A stretch of 64,000 nt of DNA from assembly GCA_030063045.1 (NCBI GenBank), contig JAQSEB010000038.1, positions 248,001-312,000 on the forward strand. Reading direction: 5' to 3'. The notes under the pieces were generated by a model. The model did not search any database. It saw only the letters and a program-made list of their open reading frames with translations, and was not told the DNA's origin. Position 1 is the first letter of the stretch. Each line of letters starts with the position of its first letter. Positions 1 to 13,444 of this stretch are shown here, piece by piece. The position numbers and the translations under genes are program-made. This DNA comes from Pratylenchus scribneri (lineage: Eukaryota > Nematoda > Chromadorea > Rhabditida > Pratylenchidae).

Positions 1-49
1 TTGTACATTTCTCTCTGCTTCTTCCCATCAAAAAAGTATCAAATTACAG

Positions 50-2028
50 GTTGGTTAAATTAGGGATTCAAATCGTCAGCAATAGTAACTGGGATGAAAA
101 TAAAATTTTAAAAAAATATTTTAAGAATATTGCATTGGATTTTGAGCAACAAAGATGGAAAAATTTTTTAATTTTGCCTTGTATTAAAAGTGAAAAATTT
201 ATTTTTTCAAAATATGATAATGGCACAAGAATTGCCCAAATTTGGGTGGAATCGGCTAACAATTTTTGTCGATATGATAAGCTTCCGCACGTAAAAGAAT
301 TTGTACACAAATACAAGGTATAAATATTTTTAGGCCTTAATTACTCATTATGGATAGAACAATTTATGATTTTGGTTAATTAAGAATAATTAAAATTATT
401 TTTTTATTAACATATAATCAGAGAAATTATTTGTTTAATTAATATATGTTCGTGTCATATTCAGAAAATCAAAAATTTAGTTAGAAAAAAGAAATTGTTA
501 AATATGATTTAAAGGAATTTTTGATAGCTATTCGTGTAATTTATTTTATTATATAATTGTAATTTTGAATAATTTGTATTAATTTCGGAAATATGTTTTG
601 TAGAAATAGAAATCTAAATAAAATAAATATTTAAATAGTGAAACTCATCAAAAAAATATGCAAGTGAAAATATGTGAAATGCTTCTAGATTTTGACGAGT
701 TCTTGCTTTAGGAAAATGCTTAAAAAAGGATTAAATCAAAAAAATGTGAAAATATATTCTGTTAATAAAAATATTTTAAAATAATTAAATTGAAATATAA
801 TCAGAAAAATTATTTGTTTGATTAATATATGGTTGTCTCATATTCAGAAAATCAACTTTTTACTTGGAAAAACAAAATTGTTAAAGATGATTTAAAGGAA
901 TTTTTGAATGCATCGTATAATTTGTTTTATTATAGTATTATAATTTTGAATAATAGTATTAATTTCGGAAATATGTTTTGTAGAAAGAGAAATCTAAATT
1001 AAATAAATATCTTTGAACAGACACCAATTATGCATTAATTTAATAAAAAAAAATAATTTGATAAAATTTGCAATATGTTTCATATTCATAAAAAATTCCA
1101 GCTTGAAATGCATGGTCTACAATATGAGATATTGAAAATATTACTTACTGATATGGAACATGCAGAATTTGCCAGTAAATATGGAAAATTTGTGGAAAAG
1201 AATGGCGCTAAAACAGTTGCTGTAACTGATCTAAATAATAAGATGTTGCGAATTCTTGGTGTTAATCTATTAAAAAAATTAATGAAACAATTTCCAAATT
1301 TATTCATTATTGGTAAGCTAATAAATGGGAAAATTTTTATTAACTAATAATTGACTACATTTGTTCTAATTTTTCGTTGTTAATATGATTTGACATTCAT
1401 ATTAAACCGAATCACTGAAAAATGGTTTAAATTTTTATTATAAATTGATTTTTAATTTTTATAAATTAATTCGGTTTTGAATCCATAAAAATTCTAGTTT
1501 TTATAAATATATTTCTAAATTTATAAATTTTTATCAGCACCAGAAACATTTCAAACATTCGGTCCGGAACTTTTCCGTGATGCAATTTTTGATATTGAAT
1601 TATTTGCGGGTTACTACCGGAGCAAAAAATATGCTTTGCTTGAAATCCTCCAATTCTTCGATTTCTACTCCATAATTGAATCAATTGAGAAATTATCCAA
1701 AGAATATACCAATAAAATACGAAAGGCTATCGCAAATAATGAAGTTCGAAGGAAGCGATTCAGTGAATTGAAAGAGCATACACAACTATTAAAAAAGCAA
1801 CTTTTGGATTGCCACGATATGGAGAGAAATCAGAGCGTAAAAATTTTGCAAACTTTGGGACAGACATATGCCGCCATATGTATGCAAAATGTATTTTGCC
1901 GAGTGCAAAATTTATTCATTGAAATTGATATAAACATTACGAATTTGGATGTGATGATTATTAAAGGCGATTTACCGTTTTATGAAGGGGGGGATTGCGA
2001 GCGAATGATAAGTTTACTCTATTTTTAA
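50..2028 (+). CDS. Unrecognised protein, 5' end outside the window (exons 50-317, 1102-1312, 1538-2028)
   Basis: I do not recognise this protein family. Three exons join in phase: the first starts one base into a codon after a TTACAG acceptor, ends at AAG|GTATAA, and the next acceptors are TTCCAG at 1101 and TTATCAG at 1537. The joined frame gives about 322 residues and stops at 2028. It is rich in Lys, Glu, Ile and Phe, with no signal peptide or membrane segment visible. The last exon is helical and charged (residues such as RRKRFSELKEHTQLLKK) and ends in PFYEGG plus a short tail. The neighbouring gene's last exon ends in PFDEGL, so the two may be related. A run of seven G at 1986-1992 sits just before the end and could hide an indel. 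Alternatively an internal donor in exon 3 could splice on to the exon at 2098. The model is moderately sure, the function unknown. Confidence 0.5.
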
Positions 2029-2097
2029 CATAAAAATATTTACTAATTTCACGTACGAAATTGGCGCGGCAATAAATTAATTTCTTCATTACAAAAG

Positions 2098-5000
2098 CAA
2101 CCAGAATTGAATATCGCTTTCTATGATGTTTATACCAACAAATACACAGGTCAGTTTTCGGACTTTTCGAAATGTAAGAAGTGTGATGTTTTGGGACAAG
2201 CAAAACATTCCAACTTCTTAATATTATTTTCCAAAACATTTCCAAATCCAAACATTACTTTTTTGTTTTTCCAAACATTTTATGTTTTTGTTTGTCCAAA
2301 CATTTAATGTTTTTGTTAGTCCAAACATTTTAAGTTTTTGTTTCTCCAAATATTTAATGTTTTTGTTTTTCCAAATATTTTATGTTTTTGTTTGTCCAAA
2401 CATTTAATGTTTTTGTTAGTCCAAACATTTTATGTTTTTGTTAGTCCAAACATTTTAAGTTTTTGTTTCTCCAAATATTTAATGTTTTTGTTTTTCCAAA
2501 TATTTTATGTTTTTGTTTGTCCAAACATTTAATGTTTTTGTTTCTCCAAACATTTTATGTTTTTGTTTCTCCAAATATTTTATGTTTTTGTTACTCCAAA
2601 CATCTTATGTTTTTGTTTCTCCAAACATGTTATGTTTTTGTTTCTCCAAATATTTTATGTTTTTGTTTGTCCAAATATTTTATGTTTTTGTTTCACCAAA
2701 CATTTTATGTTTTTGTTTCTCCAAACATTTTATGTTTTTTACTCCAAACATTTAATTTTTTTGTTTCTCCAAACATTTTATGTTTTTGTTACTCCAAACA
2801 TTTAATGTTTTTGTTTCTCCAAACATTTTATGTTTTTGTTACTCCAAACATTTAATGTTTTTATTTCTCCAAACATTTTATGTCTTTGTTTCTCCAAACA
2901 TTTTATGTTTTTGTTACTCCAAACATTTAATGTTTTTATTTCTACAAACATATTATATTTTTGTTTCTCCAAACATTATGCTATTGTTTCTCCAAATATT
3001 ATGTTTTGTTTCTACAAACATTTTATGTTTTTGTTACTCCAAACAATTAATGTTTTTGTTTCTCTAAACATTTTATGTTTTTGTTACTCCAAACATTTTA
3101 TGTTTTTTACTCCAAACATTTAATGTTTTTGTTACTCCAAACATTTAATGTTTTTATTTCTCCAAACATTTTATGTTTTTATTTCTCCAAACATTTAATG
3201 TTTTTATTTCTCCAAACATTTAATGTTTTTATTTCTCCAAACATTTTATGTTTTTATTTCTCCAAACATTTAATGTTTTTATTTCTCCAAACATTTTATG
3301 TTTTTATTTCTCCAAACATTTAATGTTTTTATTTCTCCAAACATTTAATGTTTTTATTTCTCCAAACATTTAATGTTTTTATTTCTCCAAACATTTTATG
3401 TTTTTATTTCTCCAAACATTTAATGTTTTTATTTCTCCAAACATTTAATGTTTTTGTTACTCCAAACAATTAATGTTTTTGTTTCTCCAAACATTTTATG
3501 TTTTTGTTACTCCAAACAATTAATGTTTTTGTTACTCCAAACATTTAATGTTTTTATTTCTCCAAACATTTTATGTTTTTATTTCTCCAAACATTTAATG
3601 TTTTTATTTCTCCAAACATTTAATGTTTTTATTTCTCCAAACATTTAATGTTTTTATTTCTCCAAACATTTAATGTTTTTATTTCTCCAAACATTTTATG
3701 TTTTTATTTCTCCAAACATTTAATGTTTTTATTTCTCCAAACATTTAATGTTTTTAATTCTCCAAACATTTAATGTTTTTATTTCTCCAAACATTTAATG
3801 TTTTTATTTCTCCAAACATTTTATGTTTTTGTTACTCCAAACAATTAATGTTTTTGTTTCTCTAAACATTTTATGTTTTTGTTACTCCAAACATTTTATG
3901 TTTTTTACTCCAAACATTTAATGTTTTTGTTACTCCAAACATTTAATGTTTTTATTTCTCCAAACATTTTATGTTTTTGTTAGTACAAACATTTTATGTT
4001 TTTGTTTCTCCAAACATTTTATGTTTTTTACTCCAAACATTTAATGTTTTTGTTACTCCAAACATTTAATGTTTTTATTTCTCCAAACATTTTATGTTTT
4101 TGTTACTCCAAACATTTAATGTTTTTATTTCTCCAAACATTTTATGTTTTTGTTACTCCAAACATTTAATGTTTTTATTTCTCCAAACATTTTATGTTTT
4201 TGTTTCTCCAAACTTTTTATGTTTTTGTTACTCCAAACATCTTATGTTTTTGTTTCTCCAAACATTATGTTTTTGTTTCTCCAAACATTTTATGTTTTTG
4301 TTTCTCCAAACATGTTATGTTTTTGTTTCTCCAAACATTTTATGTTTTTGTTACTCCAAACATTTAATGTTTTTGTTTCTCCAAACATTTTATGTTTTTG
4401 TTAATCCAAACATTTAATGTTTTTATTTCTCCAAACATATTATGTTTTTGTTACTCCAAACATTTAATGTTTTTATTTCTCCAAACATTTTATGTTTTTG
4501 TTTCTCCAAACATTTAATGTTTTTATTTCTCCAAACATTTTATGTTTTTGTTAGTACAAACATTTTATGTTTTTGTTTCTCCAAACATTTTATGTTTTTT
4601 ACTCCAAACATTTAATGTTTTTATTTCTCCAAACATTTTATGTTTTTGTTACTCCAAACATTTAATGTTTTTATTTCTCCAAACATTTTATGTTTTTGTT
4701 AGTACAAACATTTTATGTTTTTGTTTCTCCAAACATTTTATGTTTTTTACTCCAAACATTTTATGTTTTTTACTCCAAACATTTTATGTTTTTATTTCTC
4801 CAAACATTTAATGTTTTTATTTCTCCAAACATTTAATGTTTTTATTTCTCCAAACATTTAATGTTTTTATTTCTCCAAACATTTTATGTTTTTGTTACTC
4901 CAAACATTTAATGTTTTTATTTCTCCAAACATTTTATGTTTTTGTTTCTCCAAACTTTTTATGTTTTTGTTACTCCAAACATCTTATGTTTTTGTTTCTC

Positions 5001-8000
5001 CGAACATTTTATGTTTTTTACTCCAAACATTTTATGTTTTTATTTCTCCAAACATTTAATGTTTTTATTTCTCCAAACATTTAATGTTTTTATTTCTCCA
5101 AACATTTAATGTTTTTATTTCTCCAAACATTTAATGTTTTTATTTCTCCAAACATTTTATGTTTTTATTTCTCCAAACATTTTATGTTTTTGTTACTCCA
5201 AACAATTAATGTTTTTGTTTCTCCAAACATGTTATGTTTTTGTTTCTCCAAACATTTTATGTTTTTGTTACTCCAAACATTTAATGTTTTTGTTTCTCCA
5301 AACATTTTATGTTTTTGTTACTCCAAACATTTAATGTTTTTATTTCTCCAAACATATTATGTTTTTGTTACTCCAAACATTTAATGTTTTTATTTCTCCA
5401 AACATTTTATGTTTTTGTTTCTCCAAACATTTAATGTTTTTATTTCTCCAAACATTTTATGTTTTTGTTAGTACAAACATTTAATGTTTTTATTTCTCCA
5501 AACATTTTATGTTTTTGTTAGTACAAACATTTTATGTTTTTGTTTCTCCAAACATTTTATGTTTTTTACTCCTAACATTTTATGTTTTTGTTAGTACAAA
5601 CATTTTATGTTTTTGTTTCTCCAAACATTTTATGTTTTTGTTACTCCAAACATTTAATGTTTTTATTTCTACAAACATATTATATTTTTGTTTCTCCAAA
5701 CATTATGCTATTGTTACTCCAAACATTTAATGTTTTTATTTCTCCAAACATTTTATGTTTTTGTTTCTCCAAACTTTTTATGTTTTTGTTACTCCAAACA
5801 TCTTATGTTTTTGTTTCTCCAAACATTATGTTTTTGTTTCTCCAAACATTTTATGTTTTTGTTTCTCCAAACATGTTATGTTTTTGTTTCTCCAAACATT
5901 TTATGTTTTTGTTACTCCAAACATTTAATGTTTTTGTTTCTCCAAACATTTTATGTTTTTGTTACTCCAAACATTTAATGTTTTTATTTCTCCAAACATT
6001 TTATGTTTTTGTTTCTCCAAACTTTTTATGTTTTTGTTACTCCAAACATCTTATGTTTTTGTTTCTCCAAACATTATGTTTTTGTTTCTCCAAACATTTT
6101 ATGTTTTTGTTTCTCCAAACATGTTATGTTTTTGTTTCTCCAAACATTTTATGTTTTTGTTACTCCAAACATTTAATGTTTTTGTTTCTCCAAACATTTT
6201 ATGTTTTTGTTACTCCAAACATTTAATGTTTTTATTTCTCCAAACATATTATGTTTTTGTTACTCCAAACATTTAATGTTTTTATTTCTCCAAACATTTT
6301 ATGTTTTTGTTTCTCCAAACATTTAATGTTTTTATTTCTCCAAACATTTTATGTTTTTGTTAGTACAAACATTTTATGTTTTTGTTTCTCCAAACATTTT
6401 ATGTTTTTTACTCCAAACATTTAATGTTTTTGTTACTCCAAACATTTAATGTTTTTATTTCTCCAAACATTTTATGTTTTTGTTACTCCAAACATTTAAT
6501 GTTTTTATTTCTCCAAACATTTTATGTTTTTGTTACTCCAAACATTTAATGTTTTTATTTCTCCAAACATTTTATGTTTTTGTTAGTACAAACATTTTAT
6601 GTTTTTGTTTCTCCAAACATTTTATGTTTTTTACTCCAAACATTTTATGTTTTTGTTAGTACAAACATTTTATGTTTTTGTTTCTCCAAACATTTTATGT
6701 TTTTTACTCCAAACATTTAATGTTTTTGTTACTCCAAACATTTAATGTTTTTATTTTTCCAAACATTTTATGTTTTTGTTACTCCAAACATTTAATGTTT
6801 TTATTTCTCCAAACATTTTATGTTTTTGTTACTCCAAACATTTAATGTTTTTATTTCTCCAAACATTTTATGTTTTTGTTTCTCCAAACTTTTTATGTTT
6901 TTGTTACTCCAAACATCTTATGTTTTTGTTTCTCCAAACATTATGTTTTTGTTTCTCCAAACATTTTATGTTTTTGTTTCTCCAAACATGTTATGTTTTT
7001 GTTTCTCCAAACATTTTATGTTTTTGTTACTCCAAACATTTAATGTTTTTGTTTCTCCAAACATTTTATGTTTTTGTTACTCCAAACATTTAATGTTTTT
7101 ATTTCTCCAACTCCAAAGATTATGCTATTGTTTCTCCAAATATTATGTTTTTGTTACTCCAAACATCTTATGTTTTTGTTTCTCCAAACATTATGTTTTT
7201 GTTTCTCCAAACATTTAATGTTTTTGTTTCTCCAAACATTTTATGTTTTTGTTTCTCCAAATATTTTATGTTTTTGTTACTCCAAACATCTTATGTTTTT
7301 GTTTCTCCAAACATGTTATGTTTTTGTTTCTCCAAATATTTTATGTTTTTGTTTGTCCAAATATTTTATGTTTTTGTTTCACCAAACATTTTATGTTTTT
7401 GTTTCTCCAAACATTTTATGTTTTTTACTCCAAACATTTAATTTTTTTGTTTCTCCAAACATTTTATGTTTTTGTTACTCCAAACATTTAATGTTTTTGT
7501 TTCTCCAAACATTTTATGTTTTTGTTACTCCAAACATTTAATGTTTTTATTTCTCCAAACATTTTATGTTTTTGTTTCTCCAAACATTTAATGTTTTTAT
7601 TTCTCCAAACATTTTATGTTTTTGTTTCTCCAAACATTTTATGTTTTTGTTTCTCCAAACATTTTATGTTTTTTATTCCAAACATTTAATGTTTTTGTTT
7701 CTCCAAACATTTTATGTTTTTGTTACTCCAAACATTTAATGTTTTTGTTTCTCCAAACATTTTATGTTTTTGTTACTCCAAACATTTAATGTTTTTATTT
7801 CTCCAAACATTTTATGTCTTTGTTTCTCCAAACATTTTATGTTTTTGTTACTCCAAACATTTAATGTTTTTATTTCTACAAACATATTATATTTTTGTTT
7901 CTCCAAAGATTATGCTATTGTTTCTCCAAATATTATGTTTTGTTTCTACAAACATTTTATGTTTTTGTTACTCCAAACATTTAATGTTTTTATTTTTCCA

Positions 8001-9691
8001 AACATTTTATGTTTTTGTTAGTACAAACATTTTATTTTTTTGTTTTTCCAAACATTTTATGTTTTTGTTTTTAATTATTTTAAAGGTTTGTTTTTCGAAA
8101 TAATTTGTATCTTAAAAAAGCAAAAATTTAAAACAATATTTCTACCATTATTAAATTTTTAAGATTAGTTCCATAATTTTAGAACCATACAAAATATAAT
8201 TTATATCAATCGATAACATCTGGTTGTTTCTTTAATTTATTTTTTTTTTTTTGTTTTACAGAAACAACAAAAAATCTAATAAAATGGGCATTTGATATTC
8301 GTGAAAAGAAAAAGGACGAAAATGCTAGCGATGAAATACCAAATATGTATTGGATGGTGAATGAATCGCCAAGCATTAATTTAGAATTTCGGAAGAAACA
8401 ATTGCCTAAAAATCAAACTGCCGGTAAGCTTGACAAATTAAGCATTTTTTAAACATATTATTGATTGTAAAGATTAATTCTTTCGTAAAATTTAGAAAAT
8501 CAAGAAAAATATTTTAAATTTAAGCAATTTTATATAAACATAAAACCGATCAAACAAAATTTGGTTATGAGTTTATTGTAAAAAATTAGTTTTCATTTGT
8601 TGGCAGAAAACTTATTATTCTCGTAATGCTTTGATTGATGATTTATTAAAGAAAATTGATATTATTATTAAAATGTTACCAAAACAGCATGTAGACCAAA
8701 ATTTGGTTTTTTGGCAATAATTTTCTGACCATTTTTTCAATTCATTTTGATATCAAAATTTTCTTTGGAAAGACATAACCAAAAAATATTTTTTAATCTT
8801 ATAATTACTTAAAAATTAGGCTATGGGTCAATTTGCCAATCCTGCTATTTTATTTCAATTTGCCAATCTTTCATTTTGCCAATTTCTATTTTGCCAATCC
8901 TCCTATTTTATTTCAATTTTTCTTTGGAATGAAAGAGTCAAATTTCCAGCATTATACTGCAATTTTTCCATGAAAAATATGTTTCCAAATGAATTTTAAT
9001 ATCGTCAGAATTGAATTCAGCATATTCGCAAACCTATAATGAGTGCGAAATTGCCCGAAAATTCACCCTCGAATGTAGAAAAATGAAAATGGGGCAAATT
9101 GGCTTTTTGAAAAAAAATATGGGGATTGGCTTTTTGAAAGATTGGCAAATAGGAAGAAAATAGGATTGTTTGCAAATTGAAAGATTGGCAAATTAACAAA
9201 CCGACAAAAATTATGAAATATTTGTCATTGTTCACACTTTATATAGCCTTTTATATTTCGATAATTTTCATTTATTTACAGAAAAGGCAGCTAAAAATTT
9301 GATAACAATTTTAACACGCGAAGATTCGGACGATTGGCAAAACATTCAAGCCGCTGTGTCAATTCCCCCCATTGAGAGCGAAATCGCAATAATTTTTTCC
9401 TCGCTTCAAAAAATGTCGTTGGATTTGACTAAAAAGGAACAAAATAGTGTGATTGACCGCAAAATTGCGGAATTAAATAAAATACACAGCAAAGTTTTGA
9501 TGAAAAGTGTAAATTTGATAATTGATGAAGGGCAAGGATTATGTCAATTGTTGGTAATAAGGCAATATTTACTTTATACAATTGAAAAAATGGATGATGA
9601 GATGAAGAAAGATTTACAAAATAATCAATATATGATAAGGCTTTTTAGTGAAATTCACAAGTCAATAGTGCCATTTGATGAAGGTTTATGA
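2098..9691 (+). CDS. Unrecognised protein, 5' end unclear (exons 2098-2149, 8262-8423, 9282-9691)
   Basis: Three exons join without a frame break: ACA G|GTCAGT at 2149 to TTTTACAG|AA at 8262, then GCC G|GTAAGC at 8423 to TTTACAG|AA at 9282, stopping at 9691. This gives about 207 residues. Both internal exons begin with a similar phase-1 motif (TTKNLI and EKAAKNLI), hinting at an internal repeat. The last exon is an acidic, helical segment ending IVPFDEGL, like the end of the gene just upstream. No start codon fits: the first exon begins in phase 0 after TTACAAAAG. So either the real first exon lies upstream or this is the 3' part of the preceding gene. Intron 1 is 6.1 kb, almost all satellite. 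The function is unknown. Confidence 0.45.
2231..8073 (+). repeat. Large 25-bp tandem satellite array inside an intron
   Basis: About 230 head-to-tail copies of a 25-bp unit, typically TTTCTCCAAACATTTTATG followed by TTTTTG. Variants are ATTT for GTTT, TACTCC or TAGTAC for TTCTCC, and TAATG for TTATG; a few units are shortened by three to six bases. Because 25 is one more than a multiple of three, all three forward frames read the same 25-residue pattern. This yields many long but meaningless open frames. Larger blocks repeat: the segment around 4200-4400 recurs near 5760-5960, 6000-6200 and 6880-7080. The first 500 bp (2550-3050) reappears at 7240-8000. The whole array lies between the acceptable donor at 2150 and acceptor at 8261 of the next gene. 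Confidence 0.95.
8825..9205. repeat. Degenerate inverted repeat (foldback) in intron
   Basis: The left arm repeats CAATTTGCCAATC-type words and the right arm repeats GATTGGCAAAT-type words, so the two halves can pair imperfectly. It lies in the intron between 8423 and 9282. The small minus-strand open frame across it is a by-product. It is probably a decayed foldback element; I could not define target-site duplications. Confidence 0.5.
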
Positions 9692-10202
9692 CAAGATTTC
9701 TAAAAAAATATCTCTGAAAAAATAAAAGTTTTCAAAAATATTAATTATTTAAAAAAGGATTTTTAAATTTTATCTCTAGAATAATAAGTAAAAAGCGAAT
9801 TAATTTAAATATCCTTACCTGATGAGATATTTGAATTGGAACATAAGAAAAAAAATAGACTATTTTGATTTTCATCATTTTTTTTTACTTATTATTTTTA
9901 ATTTTTTATACATTAAATTTAGTGGATTTGTAAAGATCGAAATTGATCGTCATTCTAACAATTTATGCCAATCAGCAGGGTTGGGATCGATTTCCAATTT
10001 ATTTGGTTTTGTTCCGTTATTTGGATAATTTTATAAAGAAATTAGAAATTTCAATTTATCTATTTTGATTTTAAGACATCGATCCCATCTCCAAAGCCTA
10101 TATTAGTCTAAAATGATAATATTTATCTTGAAAAAGGCAAATATTTTCCACTTGCCTAGATAGCTAAAATGAATGAAATAAGATTAAAAATTTGTTTCTA
10201 AC

Positions 10203-10562
10203 ATGGGAAATCCATCTGGAATAAATATTTTGAAAAATTTTATTGATTTAAATTCTAATCACTCATTAATATCAAATATGTTATTTGCAGAGATATCTGC
10301 TGAAATGTTAATAACATTGGAAGATTTGGACAGATATTGCAAGGATGTGGAGAAACGTCAAAAATTGTTCCGAAAATATCGACATAAATTAGAGTATTTG
10401 GTTACTAAAGAATTGCTTAATGATTTCAATGCACTTGAATTGGTGGACTATCTTAATTTGGTAAAATTGCCAGCAAAATTGATTAAAATGGCAGGCGTAA
10501 CCGGTTTCATAGACATTGCCAGCAAACATCCATTGATTATGGAAAATTGTATGATTCAATAG
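10203..10562 (+). CDS. Small unrecognised protein, 119 aa
   Basis: A continuous frame runs from ATG at 10203 to TAG at 10562. The product is mixed hydrophobic and charged, probably helical, without a signal peptide, membrane helix or motif I recognise. A good acceptor (TTATTTGCAG) at 10291 would instead make 10292-10562 a terminal exon in the phase used by neighbouring genes. So the first 30 residues may be intronic. It sits in line with the genes before and after it on the same strand and may belong to one of them. Confidence 0.35.
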   Translation: MGNPSGINILKNFIDLNSNHSLISNMLFAEISAEMLITLEDLDRYCKDVEKRQKLFRKYRHKLEYLVTKELLNDFNALELVDYLNLVKLPAKLIKMAGVTGFIDIASKHPLIMENCMIQ

Positions 10563-10744
10563 GATGTGATATTAATTTGAATTAATCTTTTTTTGCATCT
10601 GCATTAGAATAGATCAAGAAAAATTTTTCTCTATCTTTATATTTTAAGATATTATAAATTATATGCTTGAAATTGATAAAAAAATTAAAAAAAACTATAA
10701 TACAAAAAGGTAACAATTTATAAAAACATTTAGATTTTGGCAAT

Positions 10745-11215
10745 AGATACTTGTAGGCATTGTTTCCGCTTTTTGGGTCAGGGTTAAGGGCAATTCGACG
10801 ACAGGCAGGGAGTGCGCGGGATAAATCAGAATATAGGATGATTAAGGTGGATATAAGGGGAATAAGCAGGATTAAGCCAGGAAATAGATGGGAAATGATC
10901 TGGAAGGTGGGGAAGTGGGCCAAAGGCCCTGATAATGCGCGGGATTAAGTCCGATAAAGGGGGATTAAGGAGGATTAAGAGGGATTAAGGATCAAAATGA
11001 AGAAATTAGGTAAGAGAAACGGTCGGAGGTCAGCAAGCCCTGAAGGGGCGAAAATCATTTCATGAGGAATGGACTGCGAGGGATTAAGCCTAGTCTGCAA
11101 ATTGCCGGTCAGCGAATTGCCAATCGGCGGATTGCCCAGTCGAAATATTTTCGCATTCGGCGAATTGCCCAGTCGAAGTATTGCCTCAATCAGCGAATTG
11201 GCCTGACCCTTTTGG
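10745..11215. repeat. GC-richer intergenic block of short imperfect repeats
   Basis: This stretch is visibly richer in G than its surroundings. It carries repeated GGGATTAAGG words (10900-10990), then repeats of GCGAATTGCCCAGTCGAA-type units (11100-11200). Open frames on both strands here are short and look like by-products. It may be a decayed element or an old simple-repeat array. Confidence 0.55.
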
Positions 11216-11415
11216 GTCAATTTTTGAAAAGTGAAGGGTCTCACTTTGAGTTATCAGGATTTAGGTTGATGTCATTAGGTTTCATTCATGGATAAAAGAT
11301 ATTATCTCACGTAATCCCTTATGACTAACCCTAATCCTAATGAACTATAGGGGGTACCTATTACCTTTTCACTTCTCAACAAAAAAGCGGATACAAAGTC
11401 GACATGTACTTTAGA
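11215..11415. repeat. Fragment of a foldback family (GTACTTGTCGAC arms)
   Basis: The block contains AAAAGTGAAGGGTCTC, a TTATCAGGATTTAGG core, and at its right end GATACAAAGTCGACATGTAC. The same ordered words occur at 21815-22050 and 29450-29690. It looks like a partial copy of that family; the left terminus is not clear. Confidence 0.55.
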
Positions 11416-11527
11416 AATATTTTTTATATTCTCAATTCGAATTTCAAAGGAAAACTAATTTGGTTTACCTATAAAAATCTTATGATAGAAATTTTTTGAT
11501 AATATATTTTCATTTAAAGTTTACAAC

Positions 11528-13444
11528 ATGAAAACCGCCCAAGCAATTTTATTCCAAAATGATTATAATCGTTTTGATAATTACAAAGAAGAGGGAGAAA
11601 AACAACAAAGAAAAGACACTGTAAACAAAATTGAAGATAGAAAAATTCTCATAATGCTCGATTTAATTTTATTCGAATTGAATGCGCAAATGGGTAATTT
11701 TAAAATAAAATATACAAAAAAAAAATGCCTGAAAGATCATAATGAAAATAATAAAAATTTATCCTGGATTTCACAATAGATTGAGTAAATTTGGGCGATT
11801 CCCAAATATGCAAAAAAAAATTTCATATTGAAATTTGGAATGAATAAATATATTGTTGCCAAAACTGATTTTCCAAAATTTATGACATTTGCGGAAGCGG
11901 CAATTTCGGACGAAACTGTCAATATCTGTTGCCGAAAGTGGATAATTTGCGATGGAATAGATTATTTCATTTTATTTGGCATAAAATTAGCTATGAAATA
12001 ATATAAAAGCTGGCCAATGTTGAATATTCATTGAGTTTTGGCTAAAAATACGAGAAAAAATTTTAATTAAACCAATATTTTTAACCATTACTCTTTGAAA
12101 TATTGAATATTCAATACTGGCCAATGCTTTTGATATCATTTTATAGCTAATTTTATATACACAATAAACATGTTACATCAATTTTAACACCATCGGCAAA
12201 TGTCGTTCCGCATACTTTTTCGTTCAATTTTACTAATCACAATTAGTATTGACCGTGATAGATATAATAAAGATTACAATTTGATTCATTTTTAATGAGA
12301 AAATAATAATTGAAATATAAAATAATATATGACTAAGAAAAAACCATTAAATCTATTTAAAAATCAAAAAAAAATGAATGAAAAAATATATAGAAAATAT
12401 TTTGATGAAATATTTGATTTTTGTAATCAAATTTTTATAAATTTTGTAATTATTTAAAATTTTATATCAAAAAATTATATTTTTTTTGTATTAAAAAACA
12501 GTTCTTCAATTGATTTGGTCTTAGTTCAACTATTGTAAAAAATTTTTAATATAAAAATAAATTGGCTATGATGATATAATACATTTAATTTTGAACAAAT
12601 ATTGACACCAATTTAATTTTTTTCATACAAACATTGCAGAAGTAAAAGCAGAAGATGAACATAGAAATGTATCAACAAATGAAGAGCTTGAAAAAATGAA
12701 TAAAAATGAGCGGATGAGAATAGAGGGATTGGATATATTGATGGAATGTTTGGACAATAGTAGCATGGACACGATTAGATTGAAAATAATGAGCAAGGAA
12801 GAATGGGAAAAGTATTTAAATGAACTAGACGAAAAAGCATATTCTGCGATTGGTCAATTGATTATTCGGTAAAAAAATTGGAATTTAATAATATTATTAA
12901 ATAAGTAAAGAGAATATAATTAATTAAATGACTTAAACATAAGATGATATAATATTCTAAAATTTTAATTTTACATATGAAATGTGAACTCAATTTTATT
13001 TACAATGAAAATTTATTTGGAAAAAATTTTTAAAATTCAAACTTGTAACGGTTTTTAAAAAACTATTAATAAAAATAAAAAAAATTAAATTATTTTTTTC
13101 AAAAAATAAATTTAAATTGAATTATTTTTTAAATTATTTATATAATTCAGTTTTAAATTATTTTTAAATTTAAATTGGGCTTAATTTATTTTTTATTGTC
13201 ATAATACAGGAAATACAGAAATGTTGAAGGAGGAATTTCTGGGCTTGATTTTGGCACCGACCAAAATGTTAATCAAATTGCCTTGGAAGAGGAAGAATGG
13301 CGCAAAAAATGGAGGGATTCGACATTGACAAAATTGATGGAATTAGAAGAGAAGAAAAATTTTGAGAAAAAAGGAAAAGAAAAGGAAGAGAAGAATATGG
13401 AAAATATCGCTCCTTCTTCCTCCTCATCACCTTCACATCATTAA
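11528..13444 (+). CDS. Unrecognised charged protein, 209 aa (exons 11528-11693, 12640-12868, 13210-13444)
   Basis: The ATG at 11528 opens a frame that splices at ATG G|GTAATT, ACATTGCAG|AA (12640), ATTCG|GTAAAA and AATACAG|G (13210). The phases match throughout and the frame stops with TAA at 13444. The product is highly charged (many Lys, Glu, Asn), predicted helical, with a Lys/Glu-rich segment and a Ser-Pro-His tail (SSSSSPSHH). There is no signal peptide and no membrane span. I recognise no family. Intron 1 (946 bp) contains an old foldback at about 11890-12225. The three clean exons argue that this is a real gene. Confidence 0.6.
11890..12225. repeat. Foldback element, CGGACGAAAC family, in an intron
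   Basis: The left arm has TTTCGGACGAAACTG, then GCATAAAATTAGCTA and GGCCAATGTTGAATATTCA. The right arm has the complements, TGAATATTCAATACTGGCC, TAGCTAATTTTAT and ACATTTGCC-type ends. The same arm sequences occur at 46735-47080 and 47555-47885. It is a degenerate palindromic element of about 335 bp. Confidence 0.6.

Noticed and set aside
2231..8073. CRISPR array
   Set aside because: The repeats are directly adjacent with no unique spacers, and the genome is eukaryotic.
2338..8103. Dozens of plus-strand open frames with MFLFLQTFYVF-type repeats
   Set aside because: They are the 25-bp satellite read in three equivalent frames; stops depend only on TAATG variants and there is no gene structure.
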